Positions 45,355 to 54,472 of a DNA stretch of 64,000 bases are shown piece by piece (position 1 is the stretch's first letter; the number at the start of each line of letters is the position of its first letter). Source of the DNA: Phenylobacterium sp. GTDB taxonomy: Bacteria; Pseudomonadota; Alphaproteobacteria; Caulobacterales; Caulobacteraceae. The stretch spans positions 104,678-168,677 of the forward strand of contig NZ_PNLB01000009.1 in NCBI RefSeq assembly GCF_013822795.1. Direction: 5' to 3'. The notes beneath the pieces were generated by a model, which saw only the letters and a list, made by a program, of their open reading frames with translations, did not search any database and was not told the origin of the DNA. Position numbers and translations under genes: made by a program.

Positions 45355-46773
45355 TCAGGCGCTCTCGAACAGGTTCAGCTGGTCGCTGCGTTCGGCCAGC
45401 TGCGCCTTCATGATGCAGATCAGCCCGTCCGGCGCGTAGGTCGTCGACGCCGAGCCGCGCAGTTCGCCGCGCAGCCCGCGCTCGATCAGCCGGCTGCCGA
45501 ACCCTTTTCGCGTTGGCGGCGTCACGGGCGGGCCGCCGGCTTCAGCCCAGGTGACGGTCAGCGCCGGGCCTTCGAGCATCCAGGTCAGTTCGACCCGTCC
45601 CTGGGTAACCGACAGCGCCCCGTATTTCACGGCGTTGGTCGCCAGCTCGTGGAAGATCAGCGCCATCGAGAGCGCCGCGCCGGGCGCCAGCCACGCCGCC
45701 GGGCCGTCGATGTGGATCTGGCCGGTGGTTGCGCCCGCAAACGGCCCCAGCGCCCGTTCGGCGACGTCGCGAAGCTCCGCCCCATGCCAGCGCTCGCGGG
45801 TCAGCACGTCGTGGGCCTGCGATAGGCCCAGCAGCCGCGCTTCGAGCTTTTCGTACACGACGTCCGGATCGCTCTCGCCGCGCAGGGTCTGCGAGGCCAT
45901 CGACTGCACAGTGGCCAGGGTGTTCTTCACCCGGTGGTTCAGCTCGTTGATCATCAACCGCAGTTGGCCCTGATAGCGCTTCTGCTCGGCCTCGGCCTGC
46001 TTGCGCGCGCCGATGTCGTCGATGATCGAGATGAAGTAGTCGGGCTCGCCGGCGCCGTTGCGCACCAGTGCGACGGTCAGGTTGTTCCAGATCACCTCGC
46101 CGCCCTTGGCGATGTAGCGCTTCTCCAGCGAGTAGGTCTCGATGTCGCCTGCCAACAGCGCCCTGGTGAGCGTGATGTTGGAGTTCAGATCGTCTGGATG
46201 AGTGATCTGCTGGAAGTTCATGTCGGTCAGCTCTGCGCGGCTGTAGCTCAGCATGCTGCAGAAGCGGTCGTTCACCTCCAGCAGCCGCCCGTCGGGGGCG
46301 ACACGAGCCACGCCCATGGCCGCCTGGTCGAACACGGCGCGATACCTCGCCTCGGCCGCCTCCAGCCGCGCCCGCGCCTCGACGGTGGGGGTCACGTACT
46401 CGGTGTAGAGCACCAGTCCCCCGATTTCCCCGTCGTCGTCACGCCAAGGCTTCAGGGACCAGCGGATCCAGTCGACGCGGCCGTCGCTGCGCTCGAACGG
46501 ATCGGCATCGTGGCTGAGCTCCAATCCTTCCAGCAGGGCGCGTCTGTGAATTTCGCGCCAGCGCTGCGGAATGTCGGGAAAGACCTCGTAGTGGTGGCGG
46601 CCGACCAGCGGCACGTCGCCAGGTAGGCCCTGTTCGGTCAGAAAGCGGCTGGAGGCCGCGAGATAGCGCATCTGGCGGTCGAAGATGGCGATCCCCAGCG
46701 GCGCCTGGCTGAGCGCCGTCAGCACGCCGGAATGCGCGGACACCTGCAACGCCGTTCTCGCCTCGCCGATCAC
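45355..46773 (-). CDS. PAS-domain HWE-family sensor histidine kinase
   Basis: A 472-residue soluble sensor. Two PAS domains: the first near residues 20-125 (LSQAPLGIAIFDRQMRYLAAS) and a second at about 140-260 (RYRAVFDQAAMGVARVAPDGRLLEVN; PDDLNSNITLTRAL). The HWE/HisKA-2 region starts near residue 275 with LINELNHRVKNTLATVQSMA (phosphoacceptor His), then AVKYGALS (N box), a WAEAGG segment and FGSRLIERGLRGEL. No membrane helix, so it is cytosolic and may sense light, redox or a small molecule through PAS. No receiver gene is adjacent. GTG start. Confidence 0.9.
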   Translation of the reverse strand: MIGEARTALQVSAHSGVLTALSQAPLGIAIFDRQMRYLAASSRFLTEQGLPGDVPLVGRHHYEVFPDIPQRWREIHRRALLEGLELSHDADPFERSDGRVDWIRWSLKPWRDDDGEIGGLVLYTEYVTPTVEARARLEAAEARYRAVFDQAAMGVARVAPDGRLLEVNDRFCSMLSYSRAELTDMNFQQITHPDDLNSNITLTRALLAGDIETYSLEKRYIAKGGEVIWNNLTVALVRNGAGEPDYFISIIDDIGARKQAEAEQKRYQGQLRLMINELNHRVKNTLATVQSMASQTLRGESDPDVVYEKLEARLLGLSQAHDVLTRERWHGAELRDVAERALGPFAGATTGQIHIDGPAAWLAPGAALSMALIFHELATNAVKYGALSVTQGRVELTWMLEGPALTVTWAEAGGPPVTPPTRKGFGSRLIERGLRGELRGSASTTYAPDGLICIMKAQLAERSDQLNLFESA

Positions 46774-46950
46774 GCTTGGTGTCTGCCGCTCGCCACGCTC
46801 ATGACCAACGGCATGGGCCGTCGATACAACCCAAAGGATACAGCCAAATCCAATGGGTCAAGGCCCGTTCGGTTCCCGGCCGCGCATCGGGCTCAGATCG
46901 CTGGCCGTTGTGGCGTTCGTGTTCGGCGAACGCTGCGAGACGGCGGCGCA

Positions 46951-46979
46951 TTGACATCTAGGATTGGTTAGCGAGAATT
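46951..46979 (+). promoter_or_regulatory. Promoter of the second PEPxxWA-CTERM gene
   Basis: TTGACA at 46951-46956 and AGAATT at 46974-46979 with a 17-base spacer resemble a sigma-70 promoter. The -10 region overlaps the 12-bp perfect palindrome AGAATTAATTCT (46974-46985), a possible operator. Confidence 0.55.
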
Positions 46980-47004
46980 AATTCTACCCTAGGGAGTTTT
47001 GCCG

Positions 47005-47787
47005 ATGTCGAAGATGCTTGGAGCCATGGCCGCAACGATCGTTGTGGTGACCGCCGGCACGGCCGACGCGGCCCAGTTCTACAACTTCAATCTCACCGGC
47101 ACGCTGATGTCCGAGCTGGGGCAGGGGCCGAGCGAGGAGAATACCGGCGTCGATCCCAACTTCTCGGTCGGCGAGACCATCACCCTCTCGGCCCGGATCA
47201 GCTCCGACAACATCGTCAAATGGGGCGACACCGGCTACTCGGTGGCGTTCTTCAGCTGGGGCTCGGCCCCGGCCGGCGAGTCCTGGAACATCACTGGCGA
47301 AGGCCTCACCTGGGTCACCGGCGATGAGATCTACGACGGCGATCCGGTGTTCACGCGCGACTACTCCATCGAGCGCTCCGGCGGCGGCTCGGAGTTTTCG
47401 ACCAGCTTCTATGGCGCGCCGGCGATCGTGTTCGCCGGCGGCAAGGTCGTCGGCGTGATGGGCTATCTGGGACCGCTGACCAGCACTCGCCCGGTCCTGC
47501 AGCTCGGCTCCTACGTCTCGGGCTACGAAAGCTACTTCAACACCGAGGTCGACGGGCCGGTGCAGGTCGACGGCTTCTACCGCCAGAGCCTCTCGAACCA
47601 GTTCACGCTCGAAGCCGGCAACGGGCTCTATAACAACCTCTACAATTCCCAGGGCTTCCAGGGGACCTGGGACTTCGCCGGCTCGAGCGCGGCAGTCCCC
47701 GAGCCCTCGACCTGGGCGATGCTGATCACCGGCTTCGGGCTGGCCGGCGTCGCGATCCGCCGCCGTCGTCAGCCGCTGGCGGCCTAG
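47005..47787 (+). CDS. PEPxxWA-CTERM exported protein
   Basis: A 260-residue secreted protein with a signal peptide (GAMAATIVVVTAGTADAAQ) and the tail VPEPSTWAMLITGFGLAG followed by IRRRRQPLAA. The mature part is rich in aromatic and beta-forming residues (FYNFNLTGTLMSELG; SAPAGESWNITGEGL). The GGGAG site is 9 bases before ATG 47005. Substrate protein of an exosortase-type system expected elsewhere; possible matrix or surface role. Its 3' end overlaps the convergent ATPase gene by 62 bases, and its promoter contains a palindrome. Confidence 0.83.
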   Translation: MSKMLGAMAATIVVVTAGTADAAQFYNFNLTGTLMSELGQGPSEENTGVDPNFSVGETITLSARISSDNIVKWGDTGYSVAFFSWGSAPAGESWNITGEGLTWVTGDEIYDGDPVFTRDYSIERSGGGSEFSTSFYGAPAIVFAGGKVVGVMGYLGPLTSTRPVLQLGSYVSGYESYFNTEVDGPVQVDGFYRQSLSNQFTLEAGNGLYNNLYNSQGFQGTWDFAGSSAAVPEPSTWAMLITGFGLAGVAIRRRRQPLAA

Positions 47788-48304
47788 CGGCCCCCAGCAC
47801 GAAGTCGGCCCGGTCCCCCACCGGGCCGAACGGCACGTCCACGGGCTCGTAGCCCAGGCGGCGCAGCTGGCGCGTGATCGCCGCGTGCGTCGCCAGGCAG
47901 TCCTCGAAGGTCTGCTTGCGCTCGGCGTCCTGCGCATAGATCTCCGGCCAGGGCGGCGGCGTAAACACCACGCGGCTGTATCGGTGCGTCTGCGCCGCGC
48001 GCTCCATCCAGTCCGGCGCCTGGCCGTCGACCAGGCTGTCGAGGATGCCGCGGTCGAAGAACACGCGCTCCTCGACGCCGACCATCGCCTCGAAGATCGC
48101 GATGTCCTCGCGGCAGGCGCGCGCCAGATAGGCGTCCTGGTCGATCCAGGGCAGGGCGCTCCCGCCGCTGGCGACCTCCTCGCGGATCACCCGTCGATGG
48201 GTCTCCTCGACCACCCGCTCGCCGCGGCGGCGCAGTTCCTCGATCAGGGCGGTCTTTCCCACGCCTGGGCCGCCGGTCAGCAGGAAGAAGTTCGGCTTGT
48301 TCAT
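47726..48304 (-). CDS. AAA_28-type ATP-binding protein
   Basis: A 192-residue protein with Walker A GGPGVGKTALIEELRRRG near residues 11-28 and a kinase-like fold (VVEETHRRVIREEVASGG; FFDRGILDSLVD; RVVFTPPPWPEIYAQD). It resembles AAA_28/P-loop kinases of unknown role. The C-terminal tail is low-complexity and basic (GAARPPAADDGGGSRRRPARSR), probably where the overlap with the PEPxxWA-CTERM gene has constrained its sequence. GAGGA precedes the ATG. Confidence 0.78.
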   Translation of the reverse strand: MNKPNFFLLTGGPGVGKTALIEELRRRGERVVEETHRRVIREEVASGGSALPWIDQDAYLARACREDIAIFEAMVGVEERVFFDRGILDSLVDGQAPDWMERAAQTHRYSRVVFTPPPWPEIYAQDAERKQTFEDCLATHAAITRQLRRLGYEPVDVPFGPVGDRADFVLGAARPPAADDGGGSRRRPARSR

Positions 48305-48433
48305 GAGTCCTCACGCGGTTGTGCGGGCCGGCGGCGAGGGTGCTCCGGGGAACACCCGATGGTCAGGTCAGGGGACGACAAGCCAGGGTTGGGCCAGGTG
48401 CGGGGGCGACCGTCAATTCAAGGGAGGATCCCC

Positions 48434-50800
48434 ATGGCGCTCACCGAGTACGAACCCGGCCAGGCCTTTCCCGGCGTGATCGGGCGGACGTTCGACGTCT
48501 CCAAGCCGGCTTGGCCGGCGCCCAATCGCGCCAAGCAGGGCACGCCGAACGTGCTGTTCATCGTGCTCGACGACACCGGCTTCGGCCACCTCGGCTGCTA
48601 CGGCAGTCCGATCAGCACTCCAAACCTCGACGCCTTGGCCGCAGACGGCCTACGTTACACCAACATGCACACCACGGCGCTCTGCTCGCCCTCGCGTTCC
48701 TGCATGGTGACGGGGCGCAACCACCACTCCAACGCTATGTCGTGCATCACCGAAGGATCGACCGGCTACCCGGGCGGTAACGGCTACATGCCCTTCGAGA
48801 ACGGCATGATCTCCGAAATCCTGCTGCAGAACGGCTACAACACCTACGCCATCGGCAAGTGGCATCTGACCCCGTCCGAGGCGACGTCCGCCGCTGGGCC
48901 CTACGACCGCTGGCCGCTCGGCCGGGGCTTCGAGCGCTACTATGGGTTCCTGGGCGGGGACACCCATCAATACTACCCCGAACTCGTCCGCGACAACATG
49001 CAGGTCGAGCCGGAGAAGACGCCCGAGGAAGGCTATCACCTGACCCCAGACCTGGTCGAAAAGGCCAAGGCGATGATCGCCGACGCCAAGCAGGTCGCGC
49101 CGGACAAGCCGTTCTTTATGTACTTCTGCACCGGCGCCTGCCACGCGCCGCACCACGTGCCCAAGGAATGGGCCGACAAGTACCAGGGCAAGTTCGACGA
49201 CGGCTGGGACGCCTATCGGGAAAAGGTCTTCGCCCGGCAGAAGGAACTCGGGATCGTCCCGAAGAACACCACCCTGTCGCGCCATGATCCGGACGTGCAG
49301 GACTGGGGCAAGCTGCCGGCCAATGAGCGCAAGCTCTACGCCCGGATGATGGAGGTGTTCGCCGGCTTCCTGGAGCACGCCGACCATCACATCGGTGAAC
49401 TGATCGCCTTCCTGAAAGAGCTGGGCGAATACGAAAACACCCTGATCATGGTGATCTCGGACAACGGCGCCAGCGCCGAGGGCGGGCCGTCAGGATCGGT
49501 GAACGAGAACAAGTTCTTCAACAACGTCCCTGACAGCTTGGAGCAGAACCTGGCCGCCATCGACGACATCGGCGGACCGAAGTACTTCAACCACTACCCG
49601 TGGGGCTGGACCCACGCCGGCAACACCCCCTTCCGGCGTTGGAAGCGCGAGACCTATCGCGGCGGCGTCTCCGATCCGTTCCTGGTCTGCTGGCCCAAGG
49701 GCATCAAGGCCAAGGGGCAGGTTCGCACCCAGTTCGCCCATGCCATCGATATGGTGCCGACCGTGCTCGACTGCCTCGGCATCGAGCCGCCGACGCATAT
49801 CCGCGGCGTCACGCAGTCGCCGATCGAAGGCTTCAGCCTGAAGTCGTCGTTCGACGACGCCAAGGCCGCGCCGTTGCACATCACCCAGTACTTCGAGATG
49901 TTCGGCCACCGCTCGCTCTATCACGACGGCTGGCGGGCGGTCTGTCCATGGCCGGGCACGTCCTTCGTGGAGTCCGGCCTCGGGTTCGGCGCGCCGATCG
50001 ACTACGACAAGCTGACCGAGCTCGATGCTCACGGCTGGGAGCTCTACAATCTCAACGACGACTGCGCCGAAACCAACAACCTGGCGGACAAGGAGCGCGA
50101 GCGCCTGATCGCCATGATCGGCATGTGGTACGTCGAGGCCGGCAAGTACCACGTTCTGCCGATCGACAGCCGCGGGACCCTGCGCCTGGGCGAGCCGCGT
50201 CCGCAGATCGCCGTCGATCGCAAAAAGTACGTCTACTACCCGGGTACTCAGATCGTGCCGAGCAGCGCCGCGCCGCGGGTGCTCAACGCCCCGCATTCGG
50301 TCTCGGTGCACGCCACTGTGCCCAAGGGCGGCGCCGACGGATGCCTGTTCTCGATGGGCGGCAACGACGGCGGCTTCGCCCTCTACATTCAGGACGGCAA
50401 GCTGACCTACGGCTACAACTACGTCGCCGATCAGCGTTTCAAGGTGCAGGCCGACGGCAAGGTCCCCGAGGGCGACCACGTGTTCAGCGTCGAGTTCAAG
50501 CCGACCGGCAAACCTGATCCGCTCAAGGGCAAGGGCGCGCCGGGCGACATCACGCTCCTCATCGATGGCAAGAAGGCGGGGGCAGGTACGTTGCCTGTGA
50601 CGATCCCGCTGTCGCTGGGTCTGTCGGCCGGCGTTTCCGTCGGCGCGGACTCCGGTTCACCGGTGATGACCGACTACGCCCCGCCGTTCCGCTTTGGCGG
50701 CACGATCAGCAAGGCGTTGGTCGATATCACGGGCGAGGCGGTGGAGGACAAGAAGGTCGCCATCGAGGCCTATCTCAAGGCCGCCATGGCCCGGCAATAG
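48434..50800 (+). CDS. Large arylsulfatase-type sulfatase
   Basis: A 788-residue sulfatase. Metal-binding Asp46-Asp47 (LDDTG) is followed by C84-S-P-S-R88, the formylglycine motif (CxPxR), and GRNHHS. GKWHL and VISDNGA are also family signatures. A C-terminal jelly-roll-like domain (about residues 590-788) has glycine-rich beta strands. No signal peptide is seen, so unless the exporter reads another signal the enzyme is cytosolic. The Cys needs conversion to formylglycine; no FGE gene is in the window. GGGAGGA precedes the ATG. Confidence 0.9.
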   Translation: MALTEYEPGQAFPGVIGRTFDVSKPAWPAPNRAKQGTPNVLFIVLDDTGFGHLGCYGSPISTPNLDALAADGLRYTNMHTTALCSPSRSCMVTGRNHHSNAMSCITEGSTGYPGGNGYMPFENGMISEILLQNGYNTYAIGKWHLTPSEATSAAGPYDRWPLGRGFERYYGFLGGDTHQYYPELVRDNMQVEPEKTPEEGYHLTPDLVEKAKAMIADAKQVAPDKPFFMYFCTGACHAPHHVPKEWADKYQGKFDDGWDAYREKVFARQKELGIVPKNTTLSRHDPDVQDWGKLPANERKLYARMMEVFAGFLEHADHHIGELIAFLKELGEYENTLIMVISDNGASAEGGPSGSVNENKFFNNVPDSLEQNLAAIDDIGGPKYFNHYPWGWTHAGNTPFRRWKRETYRGGVSDPFLVCWPKGIKAKGQVRTQFAHAIDMVPTVLDCLGIEPPTHIRGVTQSPIEGFSLKSSFDDAKAAPLHITQYFEMFGHRSLYHDGWRAVCPWPGTSFVESGLGFGAPIDYDKLTELDAHGWELYNLNDDCAETNNLADKERERLIAMIGMWYVEAGKYHVLPIDSRGTLRLGEPRPQIAVDRKKYVYYPGTQIVPSSAAPRVLNAPHSVSVHATVPKGGADGCLFSMGGNDGGFALYIQDGKLTYGYNYVADQRFKVQADGKVPEGDHVFSVEFKPTGKPDPLKGKGAPGDITLLIDGKKAGAGTLPVTIPLSLGLSAGVSVGADSGSPVMTDYAPPFRFGGTISKALVDITGEAVEDKKVAIEAYLKAAMARQ

Positions 50801-50818
50801 GGGGCCGGCCCGGGCTGG

Positions 50819-51133
50819 TCAGTCGACCAGCTCGGGCGCCTCGATCTCGGTCTCGTCGGGCACGTCGCACATCAGCGCGGCGATGAACTCGCCGTTCGGC
50901 CGGTAGATCTTGCGGAAGCGGCCGGCGTCCCAGCCGCAGTGGCCGCAGGCGCAGACGCCGCCCAGGTGGCAGCTCGGCGTCAGCTCCTTGAGTTGAACGC
51001 TGCGCCCGTCGCTGACCGGACGGATCGAGGTGACGGTGTAGAGCGCCCCGAGGTCGGGCATGATCTGGCTCTCGGGACGGGAGGGCGTGTCGTCGATGCA
51101 CTCGACGATGTCGCCCGTACTGATGTCGGACAC
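50819..51133 (-). CDS. Small Cys-containing protein of unknown function
   Basis: A 104-residue protein with a beta-rich N-terminal half (STGDIVECIDDTP; LGALYTVTSIRPV; VQLKELTPSCHLGGVCACGHCGWDAGRFRKIY). Four cysteines and a His (CHLGGVCACGHC) suggest zinc or other metal binding. GTG start. No signal peptide. It lies tail-to-tail with the sulfatase (18 bases apart). I do not recognise its family; the WDAGRFRKIYRP segment looks conserved and could serve as a search key. Confidence 0.65.
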   Translation of the reverse strand: MSDISTGDIVECIDDTPSRPESQIMPDLGALYTVTSIRPVSDGRSVQLKELTPSCHLGGVCACGHCGWDAGRFRKIYRPNGEFIAALMCDVPDETEIEAPELVD

Positions 51134-51243
51134 GGTACGCAGGCCTTCAGCTCAGGCGCTGGGGGAGCCCAGAACCTGAAAGGCATGATCCAACAGTGTG
51201 GGGAGCCAGGCTATGCGGCCTGTCGCCGCCCTATGCGGGGCGC

Positions 51244-51729
51244 TTAGGCGGGCGGGCAGCCCTTGAACTCGCCGACCTTGGCGACCGAGAGCTTGGCGAG
51301 GTTCAGGGCCATCAGCGGGCGCATCGAGGACGAGCCGTGGCCGGTGAACAGGTCGATCTTTTCGCCCTTGATCGCGCCGCCGGTGTCCGAGGCGTACCAG
51401 AAGCCGTCGTGTTTCGAGCCGTCGGGCATCGGCAAGCCCACGGTTTCCTTGATGAACAGGCGCGTGCGGCGCGGGATCAACTTGGTGTCGACGGCCACGG
51501 TGCGCATCGCGACGACCTTGCAGCCGAGCGAGTCCAGCGAGCCCACGCCCTTGGCGCCGGCGTGGTAGAGCGTGGCCTTCATCCGGAAGTCGGGCGTCCC
51601 CGGCAGCGCGCCGGTCAGGGCCGACACGATCAGGTCTCCGAGCGGATCGGATTGGGGCGCGGCTTGTGCGCTTTGTGACAGCCCAAAGAAGAAGGGGAGG
51701 GCGGCAAGGGCGGCGAGGCGACGTCGCAT
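51244..51729 (-). CDS. Exported 3D-domain protein (MltA-C-like)
   Basis: A 161-residue secreted protein with a signal peptide (RLAALAALPFFFGLSQSAQA) and a 3D (Asp-Asp-Asp) double-psi barrel domain. MRTVAVDTKLIPRRTRLF and FWYASDTGGAIKGEKIDLFTG carry the three Asp. Such domains occur in lytic transglycosylases (MltA) and resuscitation-like enzymes that cleave peptidoglycan. AAGGAG is 6 bases before the ATG. Whether it is a full enzyme is uncertain because no other catalytic domain is present. Confidence 0.83.
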   Translation of the reverse strand: MRRRLAALAALPFFFGLSQSAQAAPQSDPLGDLIVSALTGALPGTPDFRMKATLYHAGAKGVGSLDSLGCKVVAMRTVAVDTKLIPRRTRLFIKETVGLPMPDGSKHDGFWYASDTGGAIKGEKIDLFTGHGSSSMRPLMALNLAKLSVAKVGEFKGCPPA

Positions 51730-51898
51730 GACGGCGGCTCCTTCGTCGTTGTTCTTGGCAGCGGCCGTCTTCGTACCCGGACTCCGAGCGGCAGATCAAC
51801 CCCGTGTGAACCGCGGCCCGTCGCGACAATTCGACACGAGCGCTTTCACCGCAGCCCTCTGAAGGCTATCAATCCGTTGACCAACAAGGGGTTGAGGC

Positions 51899-52480
51899 AT
51901 GCGCGTCTATGGCGATTCCATCTCGGGAAACTGCCTGAAGGTAAAGTGGGTGGCGGACCATCTTGGCCGTAAATTCGAGTGGATCGAGACCGACATCCTG
52001 CGCGGCGAGTCGCGCACGGCGGAGTTCCTGGCGCTGAATCCGGCCGGTCAGGTGCCGGTCGTGGTGCTCGACGACGGGCGCCCGCTGGCTCAGTCGAACG
52101 CGATCATCATCCATCTGGCCGAGGGCTCGGATCTCATCCCGGTCGACGCCTATGACCGTGCGCGGATGCTCGAATGGATGTTCTGGGAGCAGTACAGCCA
52201 CGAGCCCTATGTCGCCGTCGCCCGCTTCCAAGTGCGTTATGCCGGCAAGCCGGTCTCGGAGCTGGAGGCCAGGCTGGTCGAGCGGGGCAATGGGGCGCTG
52301 CAGCGGCTGGAGGATGGATTGGCGTCGTCGTCGTTCCTGGTCGGCTCGGTCCTCAGTCTCGCGGACGTCGCACTTGTCGCCTACACCCGTGTCGCCCACG
52401 AGGGCGGCTTCGACCTGGGCCGCTACCCACGCGTCCAGGCCTGGGTGAAGCGGGTAGAGGCCGCGCTCAAGATCGCTTAA
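51899..52480 (+). CDS. Glutathione S-transferase family protein
   Basis: A 193-residue GST with an N-terminal thioredoxin-like domain (MRVYGDSISGNCLKVKWVADHLG; NPAGQVPVVVLDDGRPLAQSNAIIIHLAE, the cis-Pro VPV and ES/QSN motif) and a helical C-terminal domain from about residue 85 (LSLADVALVAYTRVA, the N-capping motif). The active residue is Ser or Cys in SISGNC, so class is uncertain. GST enzymes conjugate glutathione to electrophiles. A weak AAGGGG lies upstream. Its stop precedes the nuclease gene by 10 bases. Confidence 0.9.
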   Translation: MRVYGDSISGNCLKVKWVADHLGRKFEWIETDILRGESRTAEFLALNPAGQVPVVVLDDGRPLAQSNAIIIHLAEGSDLIPVDAYDRARMLEWMFWEQYSHEPYVAVARFQVRYAGKPVSELEARLVERGNGALQRLEDGLASSSFLVGSVLSLADVALVAYTRVAHEGGFDLGRYPRVQAWVKRVEAALKIA

Positions 52481-52490
52481 ACGGGACCGT

Positions 52491-53495
52491 ATGAAAGCTC
52501 CGCTGCTCGCCGCCGTCGCCGCGCTCTCGATCCTTCCCGCTCAGGCCCACGCCTGGGGGGCGATGGGACACCGGATGGTCGGAGAAGCAGCGGCCAGGGC
52601 CCTGCCGGCGGAGGTTCCGGCCTTCCTGCGCACGCCTACGGCGGTGCGCGACATCGGCGAGCTCTCGCGTGAGCAGGACCGCTCCAAGGGCGCGGGCCGC
52701 ATCCACGACCACAACCGCGACGCCGGGCACTTCCTGGATCTCGACGAGGAGGGCAAGCTGCTTGGCGGGCCGTCGTTTACGCCGCTGCCGGCGACCCGCG
52801 CCGACTACGAGAAGGGTCTGCAGGCCGCCGGTCTCGACAGCTGGAAGGCTGGTTACCTGCCGTATTCGATCGTCGATCGTCACCAGCAGCTGACCAAGGA
52901 CTTCGGCTACTGGCGGGTGGTGACCTACATGGCCGCCCGCGAGAAGAACCCGGTGCGCAAGGTCTGGTACAAGCGCGACCTGGTCCGTCGCGAGGCGCAG
53001 ATCCTGCAGACCATCGGCGACCTCTCGCACTTCGTCGGGGACGGCGCCCAGCCGCTGCACGTCACCGTGCACTACAACGGCTGGGGCGAGTACCCGAACC
53101 CCAACGGATACACGACCGCCCGTATCCACGGCCCGTTCGAGAGCGAGTTCGTCTTCGAGAACGTCAAACCTGCCGAGGTGACGATGAAGATGGCGCCGCT
53201 GAAATCGTGCGACTGTCCGATCGAAAAGCGGACGGTGGATTATCTCAAGGAAACAAGCACCCAGGTCATTCCGTTCTACGAACTGGAGAAGGCTGGCGGC
53301 TTGGCGCGGGGCGACCGCCGGGGCGTGGACTTCGCCGCCGCCCGCCTCGCGGTGGGCGCTTCGGAGCTGCGCGACATGATCGTTTCGGCCTGGCGGGCCA
53401 GCGACAAGGCGACTGTAGGCTGGCCGGTGCTGCGCGTCGACGACGTGCTGGCCGGCAAGGCCGATCCCTTCGATTCCCTCTACGGCAAGGATTGA
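52491..53495 (+). CDS. Exported S1/P1-type zinc-dependent nuclease
   Basis: A 334-residue secreted nuclease. The signal peptide ends at AHA and the mature chain begins with Trp22 (WGAMGH), the N-terminal zinc ligand of this family. His27 and a downstream IGDLSHFVGDGAQPLHV cluster supply further ligands, with DHNRDAGHF also conserved. S1/P1 enzymes cut single-stranded nucleic acid and remove 3'-nucleotides. Likely periplasmic or secreted; a nucleotide-scavenging role is inferred. The next gene (Nudix) starts 3 bases after the stop. Confidence 0.92.
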   Translation: MKAPLLAAVAALSILPAQAHAWGAMGHRMVGEAAARALPAEVPAFLRTPTAVRDIGELSREQDRSKGAGRIHDHNRDAGHFLDLDEEGKLLGGPSFTPLPATRADYEKGLQAAGLDSWKAGYLPYSIVDRHQQLTKDFGYWRVVTYMAAREKNPVRKVWYKRDLVRREAQILQTIGDLSHFVGDGAQPLHVTVHYNGWGEYPNPNGYTTARIHGPFESEFVFENVKPAEVTMKMAPLKSCDCPIEKRTVDYLKETSTQVIPFYELEKAGGLARGDRRGVDFAAARLAVGASELRDMIVSAWRASDKATVGWPVLRVDDVLAGKADPFDSLYGKD

Positions 53496-53498
53496 TCG

Positions 53499-53948
53499 AT
53501 GCGCTCCGTCCCCCAGTTCGGCGATCGCCAGGCCGGACGCAGCTATGTCGACCGCCCCGCCGCGTTCGGGATCCTCGAACGCAACGGGCAGATTGCTGTG
53601 GTGCGGATCGAAAAACCTGACGGTGCGGCCTGGATCGACCTGCCCGGCGGCGGGGTCGATCCAGGCGAAACTCCCGAAGAGGGCGTGGTGCGCGAGTTCG
53701 GCGAGGAGGCCGGCCTGAAGGTCGTCGCCCGCGACTCCTTCGCCCTGGCCGACCAGTTCTTCGTCAACACCGAGGGCGAGGCTTGGAACAACCGCAGCGC
53801 CTTCTTCGTCCTCGACCTGGACGGAGACGGCGTGGCCGTGAAGGTCGAGGATGACCATACGCTGGTGTGGCTTGCGCCGCTCGAGGCGATCACCAGCCTG
53901 CGCCACGACTCCCACGCCTGGGCGGTCGCGGCCTGGATGCGCCGCTAG
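53499..53948 (+). CDS. Nudix hydrolase
   Basis: A 149-residue protein. The Nudix box is present and complete: [23 protein letters not shown] (Gx5Ex7REUxEExGU). It hydrolyses nucleoside diphosphates linked to another group; the substrate is unknown. Start 3 bases after the S1/P1 nuclease stop suggests coupled expression and perhaps shared nucleotide turnover. It converges on the iron-permease-family gene, overlapping by 4 bases. Confidence 0.92.
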   Translation: MRSVPQFGDRQAGRSYVDRPAAFGILERNGQIAVVRIEKPDGAAWIDLPGGGVDPGETPEEGVVREFGEEAGLKVVARDSFALADQFFVNTEGEAWNNRSAFFVLDLDGDGVAVKVEDDHTLVWLAPLEAITSLRHDSHAWAVAAWMRR

Positions 53949-54394
53949 GCGCGCTTGCGGGCCGGGCGGCGCGCCGCGGGCTTGGCCTTCGGCTGCGAGC
54001 GTCGACGGCTCGGGGTGCCGGCTTCCTTCCGCACGCGCGTCGAGGTTTCATCCAGCTCGGTGAGGATTTCCTCGAGCTCCTTGTCTGGCAGATTCTCGAT
54101 GCCGATGAAGGAGTTGTGCGCCTTCGACACCCGGATCAGCTCGTCCAGCTTGGCGTGCAGAGCGTTGTTGTCGCGGTTCTGGGTGTTCTGGATCAAGAAC
54201 ACCATGAGGAAGGTCACGATGGTCGTGGAGGTGTTGATCACCAGCTGCCAGGTGTCGGAAAACCCGAACAACGGCCCGCTCACCGCCCACAACACGACCA
54301 GGACCAAGCAGGTCACAAACGCCAGCGGGCGACCGGTCAGCCGCGAAATGTCGGTGGCGAACTGGGTGAAGACGTGGGTGACTTTGCCGCTCAT
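53945..54394 (-). CDS. Low-affinity iron permease family membrane protein
   Basis: A 149-residue protein with two membrane helices ([43 protein letters not shown]) and the family signature [20 protein letters not shown] basic, proline/alanine-rich tail follows ([22 protein letters not shown]). The family name comes from a yeast protein; the bacterial members' function is unproven. The ATG at 54394 has GGGAG 6-8 bases upstream, and an upstream open frame is not supported. Confidence 0.85.
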   Translation of the reverse strand: MSGKVTHVFTQFATDISRLTGRPLAFVTCLVLVVLWAVSGPLFGFSDTWQLVINTSTTIVTFLMVFLIQNTQNRDNNALHAKLDELIRVSKAHNSFIGIENLPDKELEEILTELDETSTRVRKEAGTPSRRRSQPKAKPAARRPARKRA

Positions 54395-54472
54395 GGCTGG
54401 AACTCCCGCCGCATTGCGCGGCGCAGGCTGAACGGGTACTGGCTGCGCCAGTTCCGACCCCCAGGAGAGCGC

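Noticed and set aside
47885..48433. N-terminal extension of the sulfatase frame
   Set aside because: The extension runs antisense over the ATPase gene; GGGAGGA before ATG 48434 fixes the start.
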